Assembly (NCBI GenBank): GCA_963788185.1
Contig: CAWBGE010000010.1
Span: 372,001-436,000, forward strand
Direction: 5' to 3'
Source: CAIWHR01 sp963788185
GTDB taxonomy: Bacteria > Pseudomonadota > Gammaproteobacteria > Burkholderiales > Casimicrobiaceae
Length of the DNA: 64,000 bases
Every line of letters begins with the position of its first letter. The first letter of the stretch is position 1. Below are positions 9,139 to 17,532 of the stretch, one piece after another. The notes below the pieces were generated by a model, which saw nothing but the letters and a program-made list of their open reading frames with translations, was not told the origin of the DNA and ran no database searches. The translations under genes and the position numbers were made by a program.

Positions 9139-10404
9139 ATGGCCCCCTCCCCAGTCAAAGAGTTCCCGCGCCTCACGCGCCTGCCTCCGTACGTCTTCAA
9201 CATCACCACCGAGCTCAAGATGGCCGCCCGCCGCCGCGGCGAGGACATCATCGACTTCGGCATGGGCAATCCCGACGGTCCGACGCCGAAGCACATCGTC
9301 GACAAGCTGGTCGAGACGGTGCTGCGCCCCGACACCCACGGCTACTCGGTGTCGAGGGGCATTCCGCGACTTCGCCGCGCGATCTGCCATTGGTACCAGC
9401 GCCGCTGGGGCGTCGAATTCGACCCCGAGACCGAAGCCATCGTGACCATCGGCTCCAAGGAGGGCATCGCCCACCTGACGCTGGCCACGCTGGGGCGCGG
9501 CGATACCGTGCTGGTGCCCAACCCCAGCTATCCGATCCACATCTACGGCCCGGTGATGGCCGGCGCGGACATCCGCCACGTGCCGATGACCCCCGATGTC
9601 GATTTCTTCGCGGAGCTCGAGCGCACGATCCACACCAGCTTTCCCAAGCCGAAGATGCTGATCGTCAGCTTTCCGTCGAACCCGACGGCGCAGTGCGTCG
9701 AGCTGCCGTTTTTCGAGAAGATCATCGCGCTGGCCAAGGATTACGGGATCTGGGTCGTCCACGACCTTGCGTATGCCGACATCTGCTTCGACGGCTGGAA
9801 GGCGCCGTCGATCATGCAGGTGCCGGGCGCGCGCGACGTCGCGGTGGAGTTCTTCACCATGTCGAAGAGCTACAACATGGCCGGCTGGCGGATCGGATTC
9901 ATGGTCGGCAACAAGGAGCTCGTCCACGCGCTGGCGCGGATCAAGGGCTACCACGACTACGGCACGTTCACACCGCTGCAGGTGGCGGCGATCGCCGCGC
10001 TCGAAGGGCCGCAGGAATGCGTCGCCGAAATCGCCCTCAACTACCAGAGGCGGCGCGACGTCCTGGTCAAGGGGCTGCACGAAGCCGGCTGGATGGTCGA
10101 CAATCCCAAGGCGTCGATGTACGTATGGGCGAAGATTCCCGAGATGTATCGCGCCGCCGGGTCGCTCGAGTTCGCCAAGGCGCTGCTGGCAAGGGCCAAG
10201 GTTTCGGTTTCGCCGGGCATCGGCTTCGGCGAGTTCGGCGATGAGTATGTCCGCTTCGCCCTCATCGAGAACGAGAGCCGCACCCGGCAGGCGATCCGCG
10301 GCATCAAGCAGATGTTGCGCGATGATGGCATCGCGCCGGAAGCCCCGAAGCCCGCGACCGCCACGCCGCTGATGGCGATCGGCATCGCACCGCTCGCGCC
10401 CTGA
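9139..10404 (+). CDS. alaC: Alanine transaminase (AlaC-type aminotransferase)
   Basis: Class I PLP-dependent aminotransferase, 421 residues, making alanine from pyruvate with glutamate as donor. Fold-type I landmarks are DFGMGNPDGPTP, the substrate-binding FPSNPTAQ and VHDLAYADICFDG. The Schiff-base lysine is in MSKSYNMAGWRIGF. The ATG at 9139 gives the family N-terminus MAPSPVKEFPRLTRLPPYVF; the reading frame stays open upstream to 8524 without family-like sequence. It is followed by hom and thrC, a recurrent betaproteobacterial order for amino acid synthesis. Confidence 0.93.
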   Translation: MAPSPVKEFPRLTRLPPYVFNITTELKMAARRRGEDIIDFGMGNPDGPTPKHIVDKLVETVLRPDTHGYSVSRGIPRLRRAICHWYQRRWGVEFDPETEAIVTIGSKEGIAHLTLATLGRGDTVLVPNPSYPIHIYGPVMAGADIRHVPMTPDVDFFAELERTIHTSFPKPKMLIVSFPSNPTAQCVELPFFEKIIALAKDYGIWVVHDLAYADICFDGWKAPSIMQVPGARDVAVEFFTMSKSYNMAGWRIGFMVGNKELVHALARIKGYHDYGTFTPLQVAAIAALEGPQECVAEIALNYQRRRDVLVKGLHEAGWMVDNPKASMYVWAKIPEMYRAAGSLEFAKALLARAKVSVSPGIGFGEFGDEYVRFALIENESRTRQAIRGIKQMLRDDGIAPEAPKPATATPLMAIGIAPLAP

Positions 10405-10472
10405 CCGGGCGTGCGATACGGGGCGCAGCCTCCCCGGATGCACCCGAACCTCTTTCACGCGCTTTTCAGACA

Positions 10473-11795
10473 ATGACAATGAAACCTCTGCAAGTCGGCC
10501 TGCTCGGCATGGGCACTGTGGGCATGGGCACCTGGAAGGTTCTCCGGCGCAATGCCGAGGAGATCGCCAGGCGCGCCGGACGGCCCATACGCATCACCTG
10601 GATCGCCGAGCGCGCCATCGACATCGCGCGCGAAGCGACGCGCGGGGTCGACGGCGTCAATGTCACCGATGATGCCGCGGTCGTCCTCGCGCATCCGGAC
10701 GTCGATATCGTCGTCGAGCTCGTAGGCGGCATCGAGCCGGCGAAGAGCTTCGTGCTGAAGGCGATCGCCAACGGCAAGCACGTGGTCACCGCCAACAAGG
10801 CGCTGCTGGCTCGGCACGGCAACGAGATCTTTGCCGCCGCGCACGCCAAAGGGGTGATGGTGGCCTTCGAGGCAGCGGTGGCCGGTGGCATTCCGATCAT
10901 CAAGGCGCTGCGCGAAGGATTGACCGCCAACCGCCTGGAGTGGATCGCGGGCATCATCAACGGGACGTCGAATTTCATCCTGTCCGAAATGCGTTCCCGC
11001 GGCGCCTCGTTCGCCGATGTGCTGGCGGAGGCCCAGGCGAAGGGCTACGCGGAGGCCGACCCCACCTACGACATCGAGGGCATCGATGCCGCGCACAAGC
11101 TGACGATCATGGCGTCGATAGCGTTCGGCGTGCCGATGCAGTTCGACCGGGCCTATACGGAGGGCATCTCGCGCCTGACGCAGGAAGACATCCGCTATGC
11201 CGAGGAATTGGGCTACCGCATCAAGCTGCTCGGCATCACGCGGCGCACGCAGGCCGGCATCGAGCTTCGCGTGCATCCGACGCTCATTCCCGCCAGGCGG
11301 CTGATCGCCAACGTCGAAGGCGTGATGAACGCGGTGCTGGTCAAGGGCGACGCGGTCGGGCAGACGCTCTATTACGGCGCGGGCGCGGGCGCCGAGCCGA
11401 CGGCGAGCTCGGTGATCGCCGACCTGGTCGACGTGACGCGCATGCACACCGCCGATCCGGAGCATCGGGTGCCGCATCTCGCCTTCCAGCCCGACCAGCT
11501 CTCGGACACGCCGTTCCTGCCCATGGGCGACGTCCTCACCAGCTATTACCTGCGGATGCGCGTGCAGGACCGGCCCGGCGTGCTGGCCGACATCACGCGT
11601 ATTCTGGCCGACCGCGAGATCTCGATCGACGCGATGATCCAGAAGGAGCCCTCGGAAGGCGAGGACCAGACCGACATCATCCTGCTCACCCACCGGACCA
11701 TCGAGAAGAACATCGACGCGGCCATCGCCGCGGTCGAGTCGCTGCCTACGGTCGCCGGCAAGGTCGTGCGCATCCGGCTCGAAGACCTCAACTGA
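10473..11795 (+). CDS. hom: Homoserine dehydrogenase
   Basis: Reduces aspartate semialdehyde to homoserine with NAD(P)H on the way to threonine and methionine. Length 440 residues. The Rossmann motif VGLLGMGTVGMGTW is at the N-terminus. The catalytic-domain signature AGIINGTSNFILSEM and YAEADPTYDIEGIDAAHK follow. A C-terminal ACT domain (YYLRMRVQDRPGVLADITR) suggests threonine feedback. ATG at 10473 or 10479 are both possible. It lies 11 bases upstream of thrC, so the two are cotranscribed. Confidence 0.96.
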   Translation: MTMKPLQVGLLGMGTVGMGTWKVLRRNAEEIARRAGRPIRITWIAERAIDIAREATRGVDGVNVTDDAAVVLAHPDVDIVVELVGGIEPAKSFVLKAIANGKHVVTANKALLARHGNEIFAAAHAKGVMVAFEAAVAGGIPIIKALREGLTANRLEWIAGIINGTSNFILSEMRSRGASFADVLAEAQAKGYAEADPTYDIEGIDAAHKLTIMASIAFGVPMQFDRAYTEGISRLTQEDIRYAEELGYRIKLLGITRRTQAGIELRVHPTLIPARRLIANVEGVMNAVLVKGDAVGQTLYYGAGAGAEPTASSVIADLVDVTRMHTADPEHRVPHLAFQPDQLSDTPFLPMGDVLTSYYLRMRVQDRPGVLADITRILADREISIDAMIQKEPSEGEDQTDIILLTHRTIEKNIDAAIAAVESLPTVAGKVVRIRLEDLN

Positions 11796-11806
11796 AGCGA
11801 ACTTCC

Positions 11807-13228
11807 ATGCAATACATCAGCACTCGCGGTGCCTGGCGCGATGCGCCGCAGGCCTTCTCGTCCATACTGCTCGAAGGCCTCGCTCCCGACGGCGGCCTGG
11901 CGATTCCCGCGCATTACCCGCGATTCACCGCGGCGCAACTCGAGGGGCTCGCGACGCTCGCGTACCCTGCGCTGGCCGACGCGATACTTTCGCGTTTCAT
12001 CGGCGACATTCCCGCCGGCGACCTGTCGGCGCTGATCGGCCGGACCTATACGGCCGAGGTCTTCGGCAGTGCCGACATCACGCCGGTGACACCGCTGGAG
12101 CCGGACGTCTACCTGCTGCACGCTGCCAACGGTCCCACGCTCGCGTTCAAGGACGTGGCGATGCAGTTGCTCGGCAACCTGTTCGAGTACGTGCTGGCGC
12201 GGGATGCGCAGTCGCTCAACATTCTCGGCGCGACGTCCGGCGACACGGGCAGTTCGGCCGAGTACGCGATGCGCGGCAAGCGCGGAATCCGCGTCTTCAT
12301 GCTCAGTCCGTTCGGCCGGATGAGCCCGTTCCAGCAGGCGCAGATGTATTCGCTGGCCGACGCCAACATCCACAACATCGCGATCGAGGGCGTGTTCGAC
12401 GATTGCCAGGACATCGTCAAGGCGGTCAGCGCCGACGCGGCCTTCAAGCGGCAATGGCACATCGGCACCGTGAATTCGATCAACTGGGCGCGTATTGCGG
12501 CGCAGGTCGTCTACTACTTCAAGGGCTATTTCGCGGTTGCGCGTTCATGCCGCGACCACGTCGATTTCGCCGTGCCGTCCGGCAATTTCGGCAACATACT
12601 CGCCGGCCACGTTGCCAAGGCGATGGGTTTGCCGATTCGTCGCCTGATCCTCGCGACCAACGAAAACGACGTCCTCGACGAGTTCTTCCGCACCGGGCGC
12701 TACCGTCCGCGCAAGACTGCCGACACCCACGCGACATCGAGCCCGTCGATGGACATCTCCAAGGCGTCCAACTTCGAGCGCTACATCTTCGACATCGTCG
12801 GCCGCGATCCGCAGGCCGTGCGCGACCTGTGGCTCAGGATCGAGTATGACGGCGGATTCGATCTCGCGGCGACGCCGTACTGGGCGCTGGTCCAGGCATC
12901 CGGATTCGTTTCCGGCAGCAGCACGCACGCCGATCGCATCCGCACCATTCGGGACACGCACGCGCGGCAGGGCATCGTCGTCGATCCGCACACGGCGGAC
13001 GGACTCAAGGTCGGGCGCGAGTTGCGCGAACCCGGCGCCCCGCTGATCTGCATCGAGACCGCGCTGCCGGCGAAATTTGCCGCCACGATCCGCGAGGCGC
13101 TGGGCTGCGATCCCGAGCGCCCGGCCGTTTATGCCGATCTCGAAACGCGACCGCAGCGTTCGACCGTGCTGCCGCCCCAGGCGGATCGCGTAAGGACGTA
13201 TATTGCCGCCCACGCCAGTCCCAGCTGA
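11807..13228 (+). CDS. thrC: Threonine synthase
   Basis: PLP enzyme converting O-phosphohomoserine to threonine; 473 residues, of the longer (yeast/E. coli-like) class. The N-terminus MQYISTRG, the PLP lysine in PTLAFKDVAMQLLGN, the phosphate-binding GATSGDTGSSAEYAMRG and VPSGNFGNILAGHVAK identify the family. It starts 11 bases after hom. Confidence 0.96.
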   Translation: MQYISTRGAWRDAPQAFSSILLEGLAPDGGLAIPAHYPRFTAAQLEGLATLAYPALADAILSRFIGDIPAGDLSALIGRTYTAEVFGSADITPVTPLEPDVYLLHAANGPTLAFKDVAMQLLGNLFEYVLARDAQSLNILGATSGDTGSSAEYAMRGKRGIRVFMLSPFGRMSPFQQAQMYSLADANIHNIAIEGVFDDCQDIVKAVSADAAFKRQWHIGTVNSINWARIAAQVVYYFKGYFAVARSCRDHVDFAVPSGNFGNILAGHVAKAMGLPIRRLILATNENDVLDEFFRTGRYRPRKTADTHATSSPSMDISKASNFERYIFDIVGRDPQAVRDLWLRIEYDGGFDLAATPYWALVQASGFVSGSSTHADRIRTIRDTHARQGIVVDPHTADGLKVGRELREPGAPLICIETALPAKFAATIREALGCDPERPAVYADLETRPQRSTVLPPQADRVRTYIAAHASPS

Positions 13229-13242
13229 GAGCCGGGCGGTCG

Positions 13243-14667
13243 ATGCGGACCGATAGCCAGGGAAAGCCGGTGATTCGCCACGCGCTTGCCGATCTCGCGC
13301 GGAACATCCGCGCCGGTTTGCGGATCGCGCTGTTCCTTCCGGTATCCCGCCTGGATTTCCGGATCGGCGTCGCCGAACTCGTCGTCCTGCTGCTTTTCTC
13401 GGCGGTGTTCGACATCGGCATCGACTTCGCTCGCTACGGTTTCGATGCGAGCTTTTCGTGGCACGGCGTCTCCGGCGAGACGTATGCGGCGGGTACCGTC
13501 CTGCTGGTGTCGGCTTTGCTTTCGCTGCTCTACCGGCAGCAGGCATTGACGCTGGCGATACCGCTGATCGTCTTCGCCTCGTATCCGGCCATCCAGGCGC
13601 TGCACCTCGTTTCCGGTCTGCTGCAGCGGTGGATCCCGGGCGAGGGTTGGTTCCCCGGCTGGATGGACGACGTGCTGCTGCTGTGGGCGGTCGCGATCTT
13701 TGCTCGCGCGGTGGCGGCGGCGCTGGTTCCGGTTCGGCCGATGCATCGGCTGCGTGCGTTGGCGGGGGCGCTCGCGCTGCTGGCGCCGCTCTGGTTCGGT
13801 GCCACCTTCGCGCCCGACGTGCCTTGGTGGCGCTCCGAAGGCAGCCAGAGCGGAGCGGATTCCGGCTATCCGAACCCCGCGTCGGAACCGGTAATGGAGT
13901 TGCAGAAGGTGTTGCTGGACGATGCACTGGATGGCCTGCAGGATGCGCGCCCCGGCGTCGCCGATTTGTATGCGATCGGGTTCGCGGCCGGCGGCGGCGA
14001 TGCGCTGCGGCAGGACGTGACGCGGGCGTTGGCCGTGCTCGACGAACGCTGGGCGACCGACGGCCGCTCGGTCGCGCTGATCAATCATCCCGCGGCGCTG
14101 CTCGAGGCGCCGCTGGCGTCGGTCTCCAATCTGCGCGCGGTGCTCGACGAGATTCGGGCAACCATCGATCCCGACGAGGACGTCGTGCTGGTCTATGTTG
14201 CGGGCAAGGGTGCGCCCGGCGGTGCGGTCGAGGTCGAACTGCCGCCGCTCGACCTCGTCCCGCTCACGCCGCTGCGGGTGCGCCGCTTGCTGGACGAGGC
14301 GGGCATTCGCTGGCGGATCGTCATCGTGTCGTCCTGCTACTCGGGTTCGTGGCGCGAAGTGCTGGCAGGCGAAACGTCGCTGGTGATGACAGCCACCGAC
14401 GAAGGCCACGCGGGCGAAGGCTGCGCGCTCGGTGACGACGGAACGGCTTTCGGTGCCGCGCTTTTCAATCACGGCATGGTCGACGCGGACACGCTGACCG
14501 GCGCGTTCGAAGTTGCTCGCGCGAAACTGGCGGCGCGTGCCGGTGGCGTTGCGGGACAATCGGGTGCGCAGCACGCACCGCAGATTCTTGTCGGCCCCGC
14601 GATGGTCGAAAAGCTGCGCGAGATCGAGCGGGGACGCGCGGCGCGGCGCGCGAGCCGCAGCGTGTGA
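13243..14667 (+). CDS. Membrane-anchored C13-like (caspase-fold) protein, catalytic His replaced
   Basis: 474-residue protein with a hydrophobic N-terminal half of about five helices (for example AELVVLLLFSAVFDIGIDF) and a C-terminal soluble domain resembling bacterial peptidase C13. The domain shows the ordered strands SVALINHPAALLEAPLASV, EDVVLVYVAGKGAPGG, and WRIVIVSSCYSGSW with the nucleophile Cys. The catalytic His expected in the S-H-G turn after the preceding strand is a Lys here (AGKGA), so classical Cys-His chemistry looks impossible. It starts 15 bases after thrC. It may be a pseudo-protease with a regulatory or scaffolding role, or use a different base. Family call from motifs; loss of activity inferred. 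Confidence 0.75.
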   Translation: MRTDSQGKPVIRHALADLARNIRAGLRIALFLPVSRLDFRIGVAELVVLLLFSAVFDIGIDFARYGFDASFSWHGVSGETYAAGTVLLVSALLSLLYRQQALTLAIPLIVFASYPAIQALHLVSGLLQRWIPGEGWFPGWMDDVLLLWAVAIFARAVAAALVPVRPMHRLRALAGALALLAPLWFGATFAPDVPWWRSEGSQSGADSGYPNPASEPVMELQKVLLDDALDGLQDARPGVADLYAIGFAAGGGDALRQDVTRALAVLDERWATDGRSVALINHPAALLEAPLASVSNLRAVLDEIRATIDPDEDVVLVYVAGKGAPGGAVEVELPPLDLVPLTPLRVRRLLDEAGIRWRIVIVSSCYSGSWREVLAGETSLVMTATDEGHAGEGCALGDDGTAFGAALFNHGMVDADTLTGAFEVARAKLAARAGGVAGQSGAQHAPQILVGPAMVEKLREIERGRAARRASRSV

Positions 14668-14701
14668 CCGCGAGCCGGCAGCGCAGGTTAAACTCGCGGC
14701 C

Positions 14702-15763
14702 GTGGCAGCCTCCGTCGAAGTCCGCGCTCTCGAACACGCCTACGGGCGCAACCGCGTCGTTCGCGGCCTGAGTTTTACGCTGGCCGAAGGCGCCATCGGC
14801 TGCCTGCTCGGTCCTTCCGGGTGCGGCAAGACGACGGTGCTGCGCTGCCTTGCGGGATTCGAGCCGATCACCGGCGGCAGCATCGTGCTGTCCGGTCGCG
14901 TGGTGTCGGAGCCGGGGCACAACGTCGCGCCCGAAAAGCGCCAGATCGGCATGGTGTTCCAGGACTATGCGCTGTTTCCTCATCTCAGCGTCGCGGCGAA
15001 CATCGGCTTTGCGTTCGGGCGTCGTCCCGATGCCAGCCAGCAGCAGCGCGTAGCGGAAATGCTGGCGTTGATCGGAATGGACGATGCCGGGGCCACGTAC
15101 CCGCACGAACTCTCCGGCGGACAGCAGCAGCGCGTGGCGCTTGCGCGTGCGCTGGCCTCCGGGCCCGGCCTGTTGTTGATGGATGAACCGTTCTCGAATC
15201 TCGATGTCGATCTGCGCGAACGCCTGTCGCTCGAAGTGCGCGCGATCATCAAGGCGACGGGCACCACCGCGATACTGGTCACGCACGACCAGCACGAGGC
15301 ATTCGCGCTCGCCGACGAGATCGGCATCATGAACGAGGGGCGCATCGAGCAGTGGGACAGCGCCTACGATCTCTACCACCAGCCGGCCACCAGGTTTGTC
15401 GCCGACTTTGTCGGGCAGGGCGTCTTTCTGCGCGGTGTCGTTGCCGGGCCGGCGCGGGTGATCACCGAACTCGGCGAACTCGACAGCCGGGCGCCGTTGC
15501 TTGCGGATGATGGACTTGCGGTCGACGTGCTTGTCCGGCCCGACGACATCGTTCATGACGACGACGCGCCGTGGCAGGCGGAGGTCGTCGCCAAGGCATT
15601 CCGGGGCGCCGATTTCCTGTACACGTTGCGGCTGCCGTCCGGCTCGCGCGTGCTTTCGCTTGTGCCATCGCATCACAATCATGCGATGGGGGAACGGGTC
15701 GGAATTCGCCTGGCGATCGATCACGTCGTGGCGTTCCCGGCCACAAACGGGCAGGGAGCGTGA
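14702..15763 (+). CDS. Iron(III)-type ABC transporter ATP-binding protein (FbpC-like)
   Basis: 353-residue ATPase. Walker A GPSGCGKTT is at residues 37-45. Q-loop VFQDYALFPHL, signature ELSGGQQQRVALARAL, Walker B LLLMDEPFSNLD and H-loop ILVTHDQHEAF follow. A C-terminal regulatory TOBE-like domain ends the protein. Length and the FbpC-typical IVLSGRVVS and VAPEKRQIGMVF favour ferric iron transport. I chose the GTG at 14702 because the longer frame to 14513 lies inside the C13-like gene. The permease of the same type is at the left edge, and no binding protein is seen nearby, so the transporter genes are dispersed. Confidence 0.85.
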   Translation: MAASVEVRALEHAYGRNRVVRGLSFTLAEGAIGCLLGPSGCGKTTVLRCLAGFEPITGGSIVLSGRVVSEPGHNVAPEKRQIGMVFQDYALFPHLSVAANIGFAFGRRPDASQQQRVAEMLALIGMDDAGATYPHELSGGQQQRVALARALASGPGLLLMDEPFSNLDVDLRERLSLEVRAIIKATGTTAILVTHDQHEAFALADEIGIMNEGRIEQWDSAYDLYHQPATRFVADFVGQGVFLRGVVAGPARVITELGELDSRAPLLADDGLAVDVLVRPDDIVHDDDAPWQAEVVAKAFRGADFLYTLRLPSGSRVLSLVPSHHNHAMGERVGIRLAIDHVVAFPATNGQGA

Positions 15764-15834
15764 AGGGCGGGCGTCGGGGGCCTCAAGCCGCGTGACCTGA
15801 ATCACCGGCACCGGGACAACCGGCATCGGGAAAT

Positions 15835-15864
15835 TTGACTGAGGTTCGCGTACTCGGATATACT
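15835..15864 (+). promoter_or_regulatory. Sigma-70 promoter of tRNA-fMet
   Basis: TTGACT at 15835-15840 and TATACT at 15859-15864 are separated by 18 bases. This places the transcription start a few bases before the tRNA at 15877. Both hexamers match the consensus at 5 of 6 positions. Confidence 0.75.
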
Positions 15865-15876
15865 TCATAGTTCAGA

Positions 15877-15953
15877 CGCGGGGTGGAGCAGTCTGGCAGC
15901 TCGTCGGGCTCATAACCCGAAGGTCGAAGGTTCAAATCCTTCCCCCGCAACCA
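15877..15953 (+). tRNA. Initiator tRNA-fMet (CAU)
   Basis: 77 bases including encoded CCA. The acceptor stem pairs GCGGGG with CCCCGC and leaves the C1-A72 mismatch that marks bacterial initiator tRNAs. The anticodon loop is CTCATAA, flanked by the GGG/CCC anticodon stem pairs also typical of initiators. The T-arm is GGTTCAAATCC. It has its own promoter and a terminator 17 bases downstream. Short false reading frames over it on the minus strand (ending in FEPSTFGL) are tRNA translation artefacts. Confidence 0.98.
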
Positions 15954-15969
15954 ATTGAAACAGGCACTT

Positions 15970-15996
15970 AGCCCGGTCCAAAAGGTCGGGCTTTTT
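15970..15996 (+). terminator. Rho-independent terminator of tRNA-fMet
   Basis: The arms AGCCCGGTC and GGTCGGGCT form a 9-pair stem with two G-U pairs around loop CAAAA, followed by TTTTT. Positioned 17 bases after the CCA end. Confidence 0.85.
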
Positions 15997-16312
15997 GCTG
16001 TACGGCGTTCGTGTAGCCCCCATGTAGCCGGATTCGGACAATGCGAGCGCCTGACCATGGCGAACGGGGCCGGAGCGGATGTTGACTGCGCAGGAATTCG
16101 CGCTGGACGGCCCTGCATTGGGGCCCTGCCGTTTCGTGCGACTGCCATATTGACCTTGATCCGCTGATACGTCACCCGCCGCAGCCCCTTGGGACGCCGG
16201 GGAAAGTAGCCCAGCCCTTCGTTCTCGGCGCCCGGCCGTATGCTCGCTCACAGCTTGCGGAAGCGGTACAGCGCCGCGCCGGCAGCGTCCGTCGCCTGGA
16301 CGGCAAAGATAG
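15997..16312. other. 316 bases without a recognised gene between tRNA-fMet and photolyase remnant
   Basis: No reading frame here resembles a known family on either strand, and no inverted repeat was seen. The position directly behind a tRNA and ahead of a truncated gene suggests a past insertion/deletion scar. No integrase fragment or duplicated tRNA 3' end was found. Confidence 0.4.
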
Positions 16313-16798
16313 CTCGAATGCAGCGCCTACAGCGCAGCCCAGCATGCGCACCACATCCAGCGCCTGACGGTGACCGGCCTGTTCGCGCTGATGTTCGGCG
16401 TACGGCCGCGCGATGTGCACGCCTGGCACCTCGCGGTCTATGTCGACGCCGTCGAATGGGTGGAACTGCCCAATACGCTGGGGATGAGCCAGTACGCCGA
16501 CGGTGGTGTCATGGCGAGCAAACCGTACATCGCCACGGGCAAGTGCATCCGGCGCATGAGCCCGCATTGCACGGGCTGCCGCTACGACCCCGCGCTTTGC
16601 AGTGGCGAGCGGGCCTGTCCGTTCACGACACTGTATTGGGACTTTCTGCTGAGCCACGCGCCGACCCTGGCGAAAAACCCGCGCATGGCTTTGCAGGTGA
16701 AGAATCTCTCTCGCCTGGACGAGGTGCAGAAGCTGGCCGTTGCCGAGCGCGCCGCGGCGATCCGGCGTGGCGACGTGGGGACCGGTCAGCATGACTGA
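16313..16798 (+). pseudogene. C-terminal remnant of a cryptochrome/photolyase-related (PhrB, Fe-S) gene
   Basis: The frame encodes about 161 residues matching only the C-terminal third of bacterial (6-4) photolyase-like proteins, normally about 500 residues. Recognised segments are HAHHIQRLTVTGLFALMFGV, WVELPNTLGMSQYADGGVMA and the cluster-binding Cys in GKCIRRMSPHCTGC and GERACPF. TTLYWDFLLSH and NPRMALQVKNL close it. An in-frame TAG at 16310 precedes it, and nothing upstream resembles the N-terminal domains. A GTG at 16370 could start a 142-residue product, but it would lack the whole antenna-binding and most of the FAD-binding fold. It lies in the scar region after tRNA-fMet. Confidence 0.8.
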
Positions 16799-16914
16799 CA
16801 GATCCTCCTCCGCGCTCACCGCCCTGCAGGCGCGCACCGCCGCCGTACGTGCGGGTCACCAAGGGCAACGTAGAGCCGTCTGCCGTCACCTTCGAAATGT
16901 CTGCTGGCCACAGG

Positions 16915-17532
16915 TCATTCGACCTGTAGCCAGATCTCGTTGCGGCGCATGAACCAGGGAACGAACGGAGCGTCGTACCGCGAGTAGATCGGTTCTCCCC
17001 GGGTTCGAATGCCCGCAGCCTCGACGCCTTGCCTCAGCTTGGCGAGGTGTTCCGAGTAATTCCCTTCGGACCAAGCGCCCGAGTATCGGATGACGGCAAA
17101 TCGACCGCCCGGGACTTCTTTGAGTCTTACCTGAGGATCCAGCGGTTCCGGCAGGGTGTCCAGCGTAAATTCAGCGGGCATCTTGAACTGGATCACGTAG
17201 CCTGTTTCAGCGGCCACCTGTGTCACCGGAGCGGTCATCGCGATCGTCCTGGGTTCCGGGGTCTGCGTGACCGGTGCCGTCATCTGAATCCTGCGTTCCC
17301 CCTTGTTCTTGCCAAAGATGTACGCGGCCAGAATCCGGAAACCCTGATTCCCCGCCGCATCGGCCGGACCCGGGACGACCACCTCGGCGACGAGGTAGGG
17401 AGCATAGCTGCGGACCTCGACACCTTCATGCTGCTGAATGACGGTGTATTGGGGTTCCTCGGTTGCATTCGCGACTGAACCGATCGACCCAAGTCCCAAT
17501 GCAGCGGCAACCATCACGAGAAGTCTCTTCAT
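16915..17532 (-). CDS. SOUL heme-binding family protein, exported
   Basis: 205 residues with a clear signal peptide (LLVMVAAALGLGSIGSVANA). The SOUL/HEBP domain follows: YTVIQQHEGVEVRSYAPYLVAEV, FRILAAYIFGKNKG, the repeated IQMTAPVTQ / IAMTAPVTQ and a C-terminal FMRRNEIWLQVE. Members bind heme or tetrapyrroles; a periplasmic location is predicted. It overlaps the preceding phosphatase gene by 4 bases (ATGA) and is third in dps-phosphatase-SOUL, suggesting a stress- or iron/heme-linked role. No function beyond heme binding is established for bacterial members. Confidence 0.88.
   Translation of the reverse strand: MKRLLVMVAAALGLGSIGSVANATEEPQYTVIQQHEGVEVRSYAPYLVAEVVVPGPADAAGNQGFRILAAYIFGKNKGERRIQMTAPVTQTPEPRTIAMTAPVTQVAAETGYVIQFKMPAEFTLDTLPEPLDPQVRLKEVPGGRFAVIRYSGAWSEGNYSEHLAKLRQGVEAAGIRTRGEPIYSRYDAPFVPWFMRRNEIWLQVE

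Noticed and set aside
10455..11693. 412-codon minus-strand frame
   Set aside because: Antisense to homoserine dehydrogenase; no domain.
15783..16251. Minus-strand frames over tRNA-fMet ending in FEPSTFGL
   Set aside because: A well-known false translation of tRNA sequence.
16791..16914. Short plus-strand frame starting MTDRSSSALTAL, overlapping the photolyase remnant end
   Set aside because: No recognised family, shifts frame within 30 codons of any plausible coding, and no independent ribosome site.
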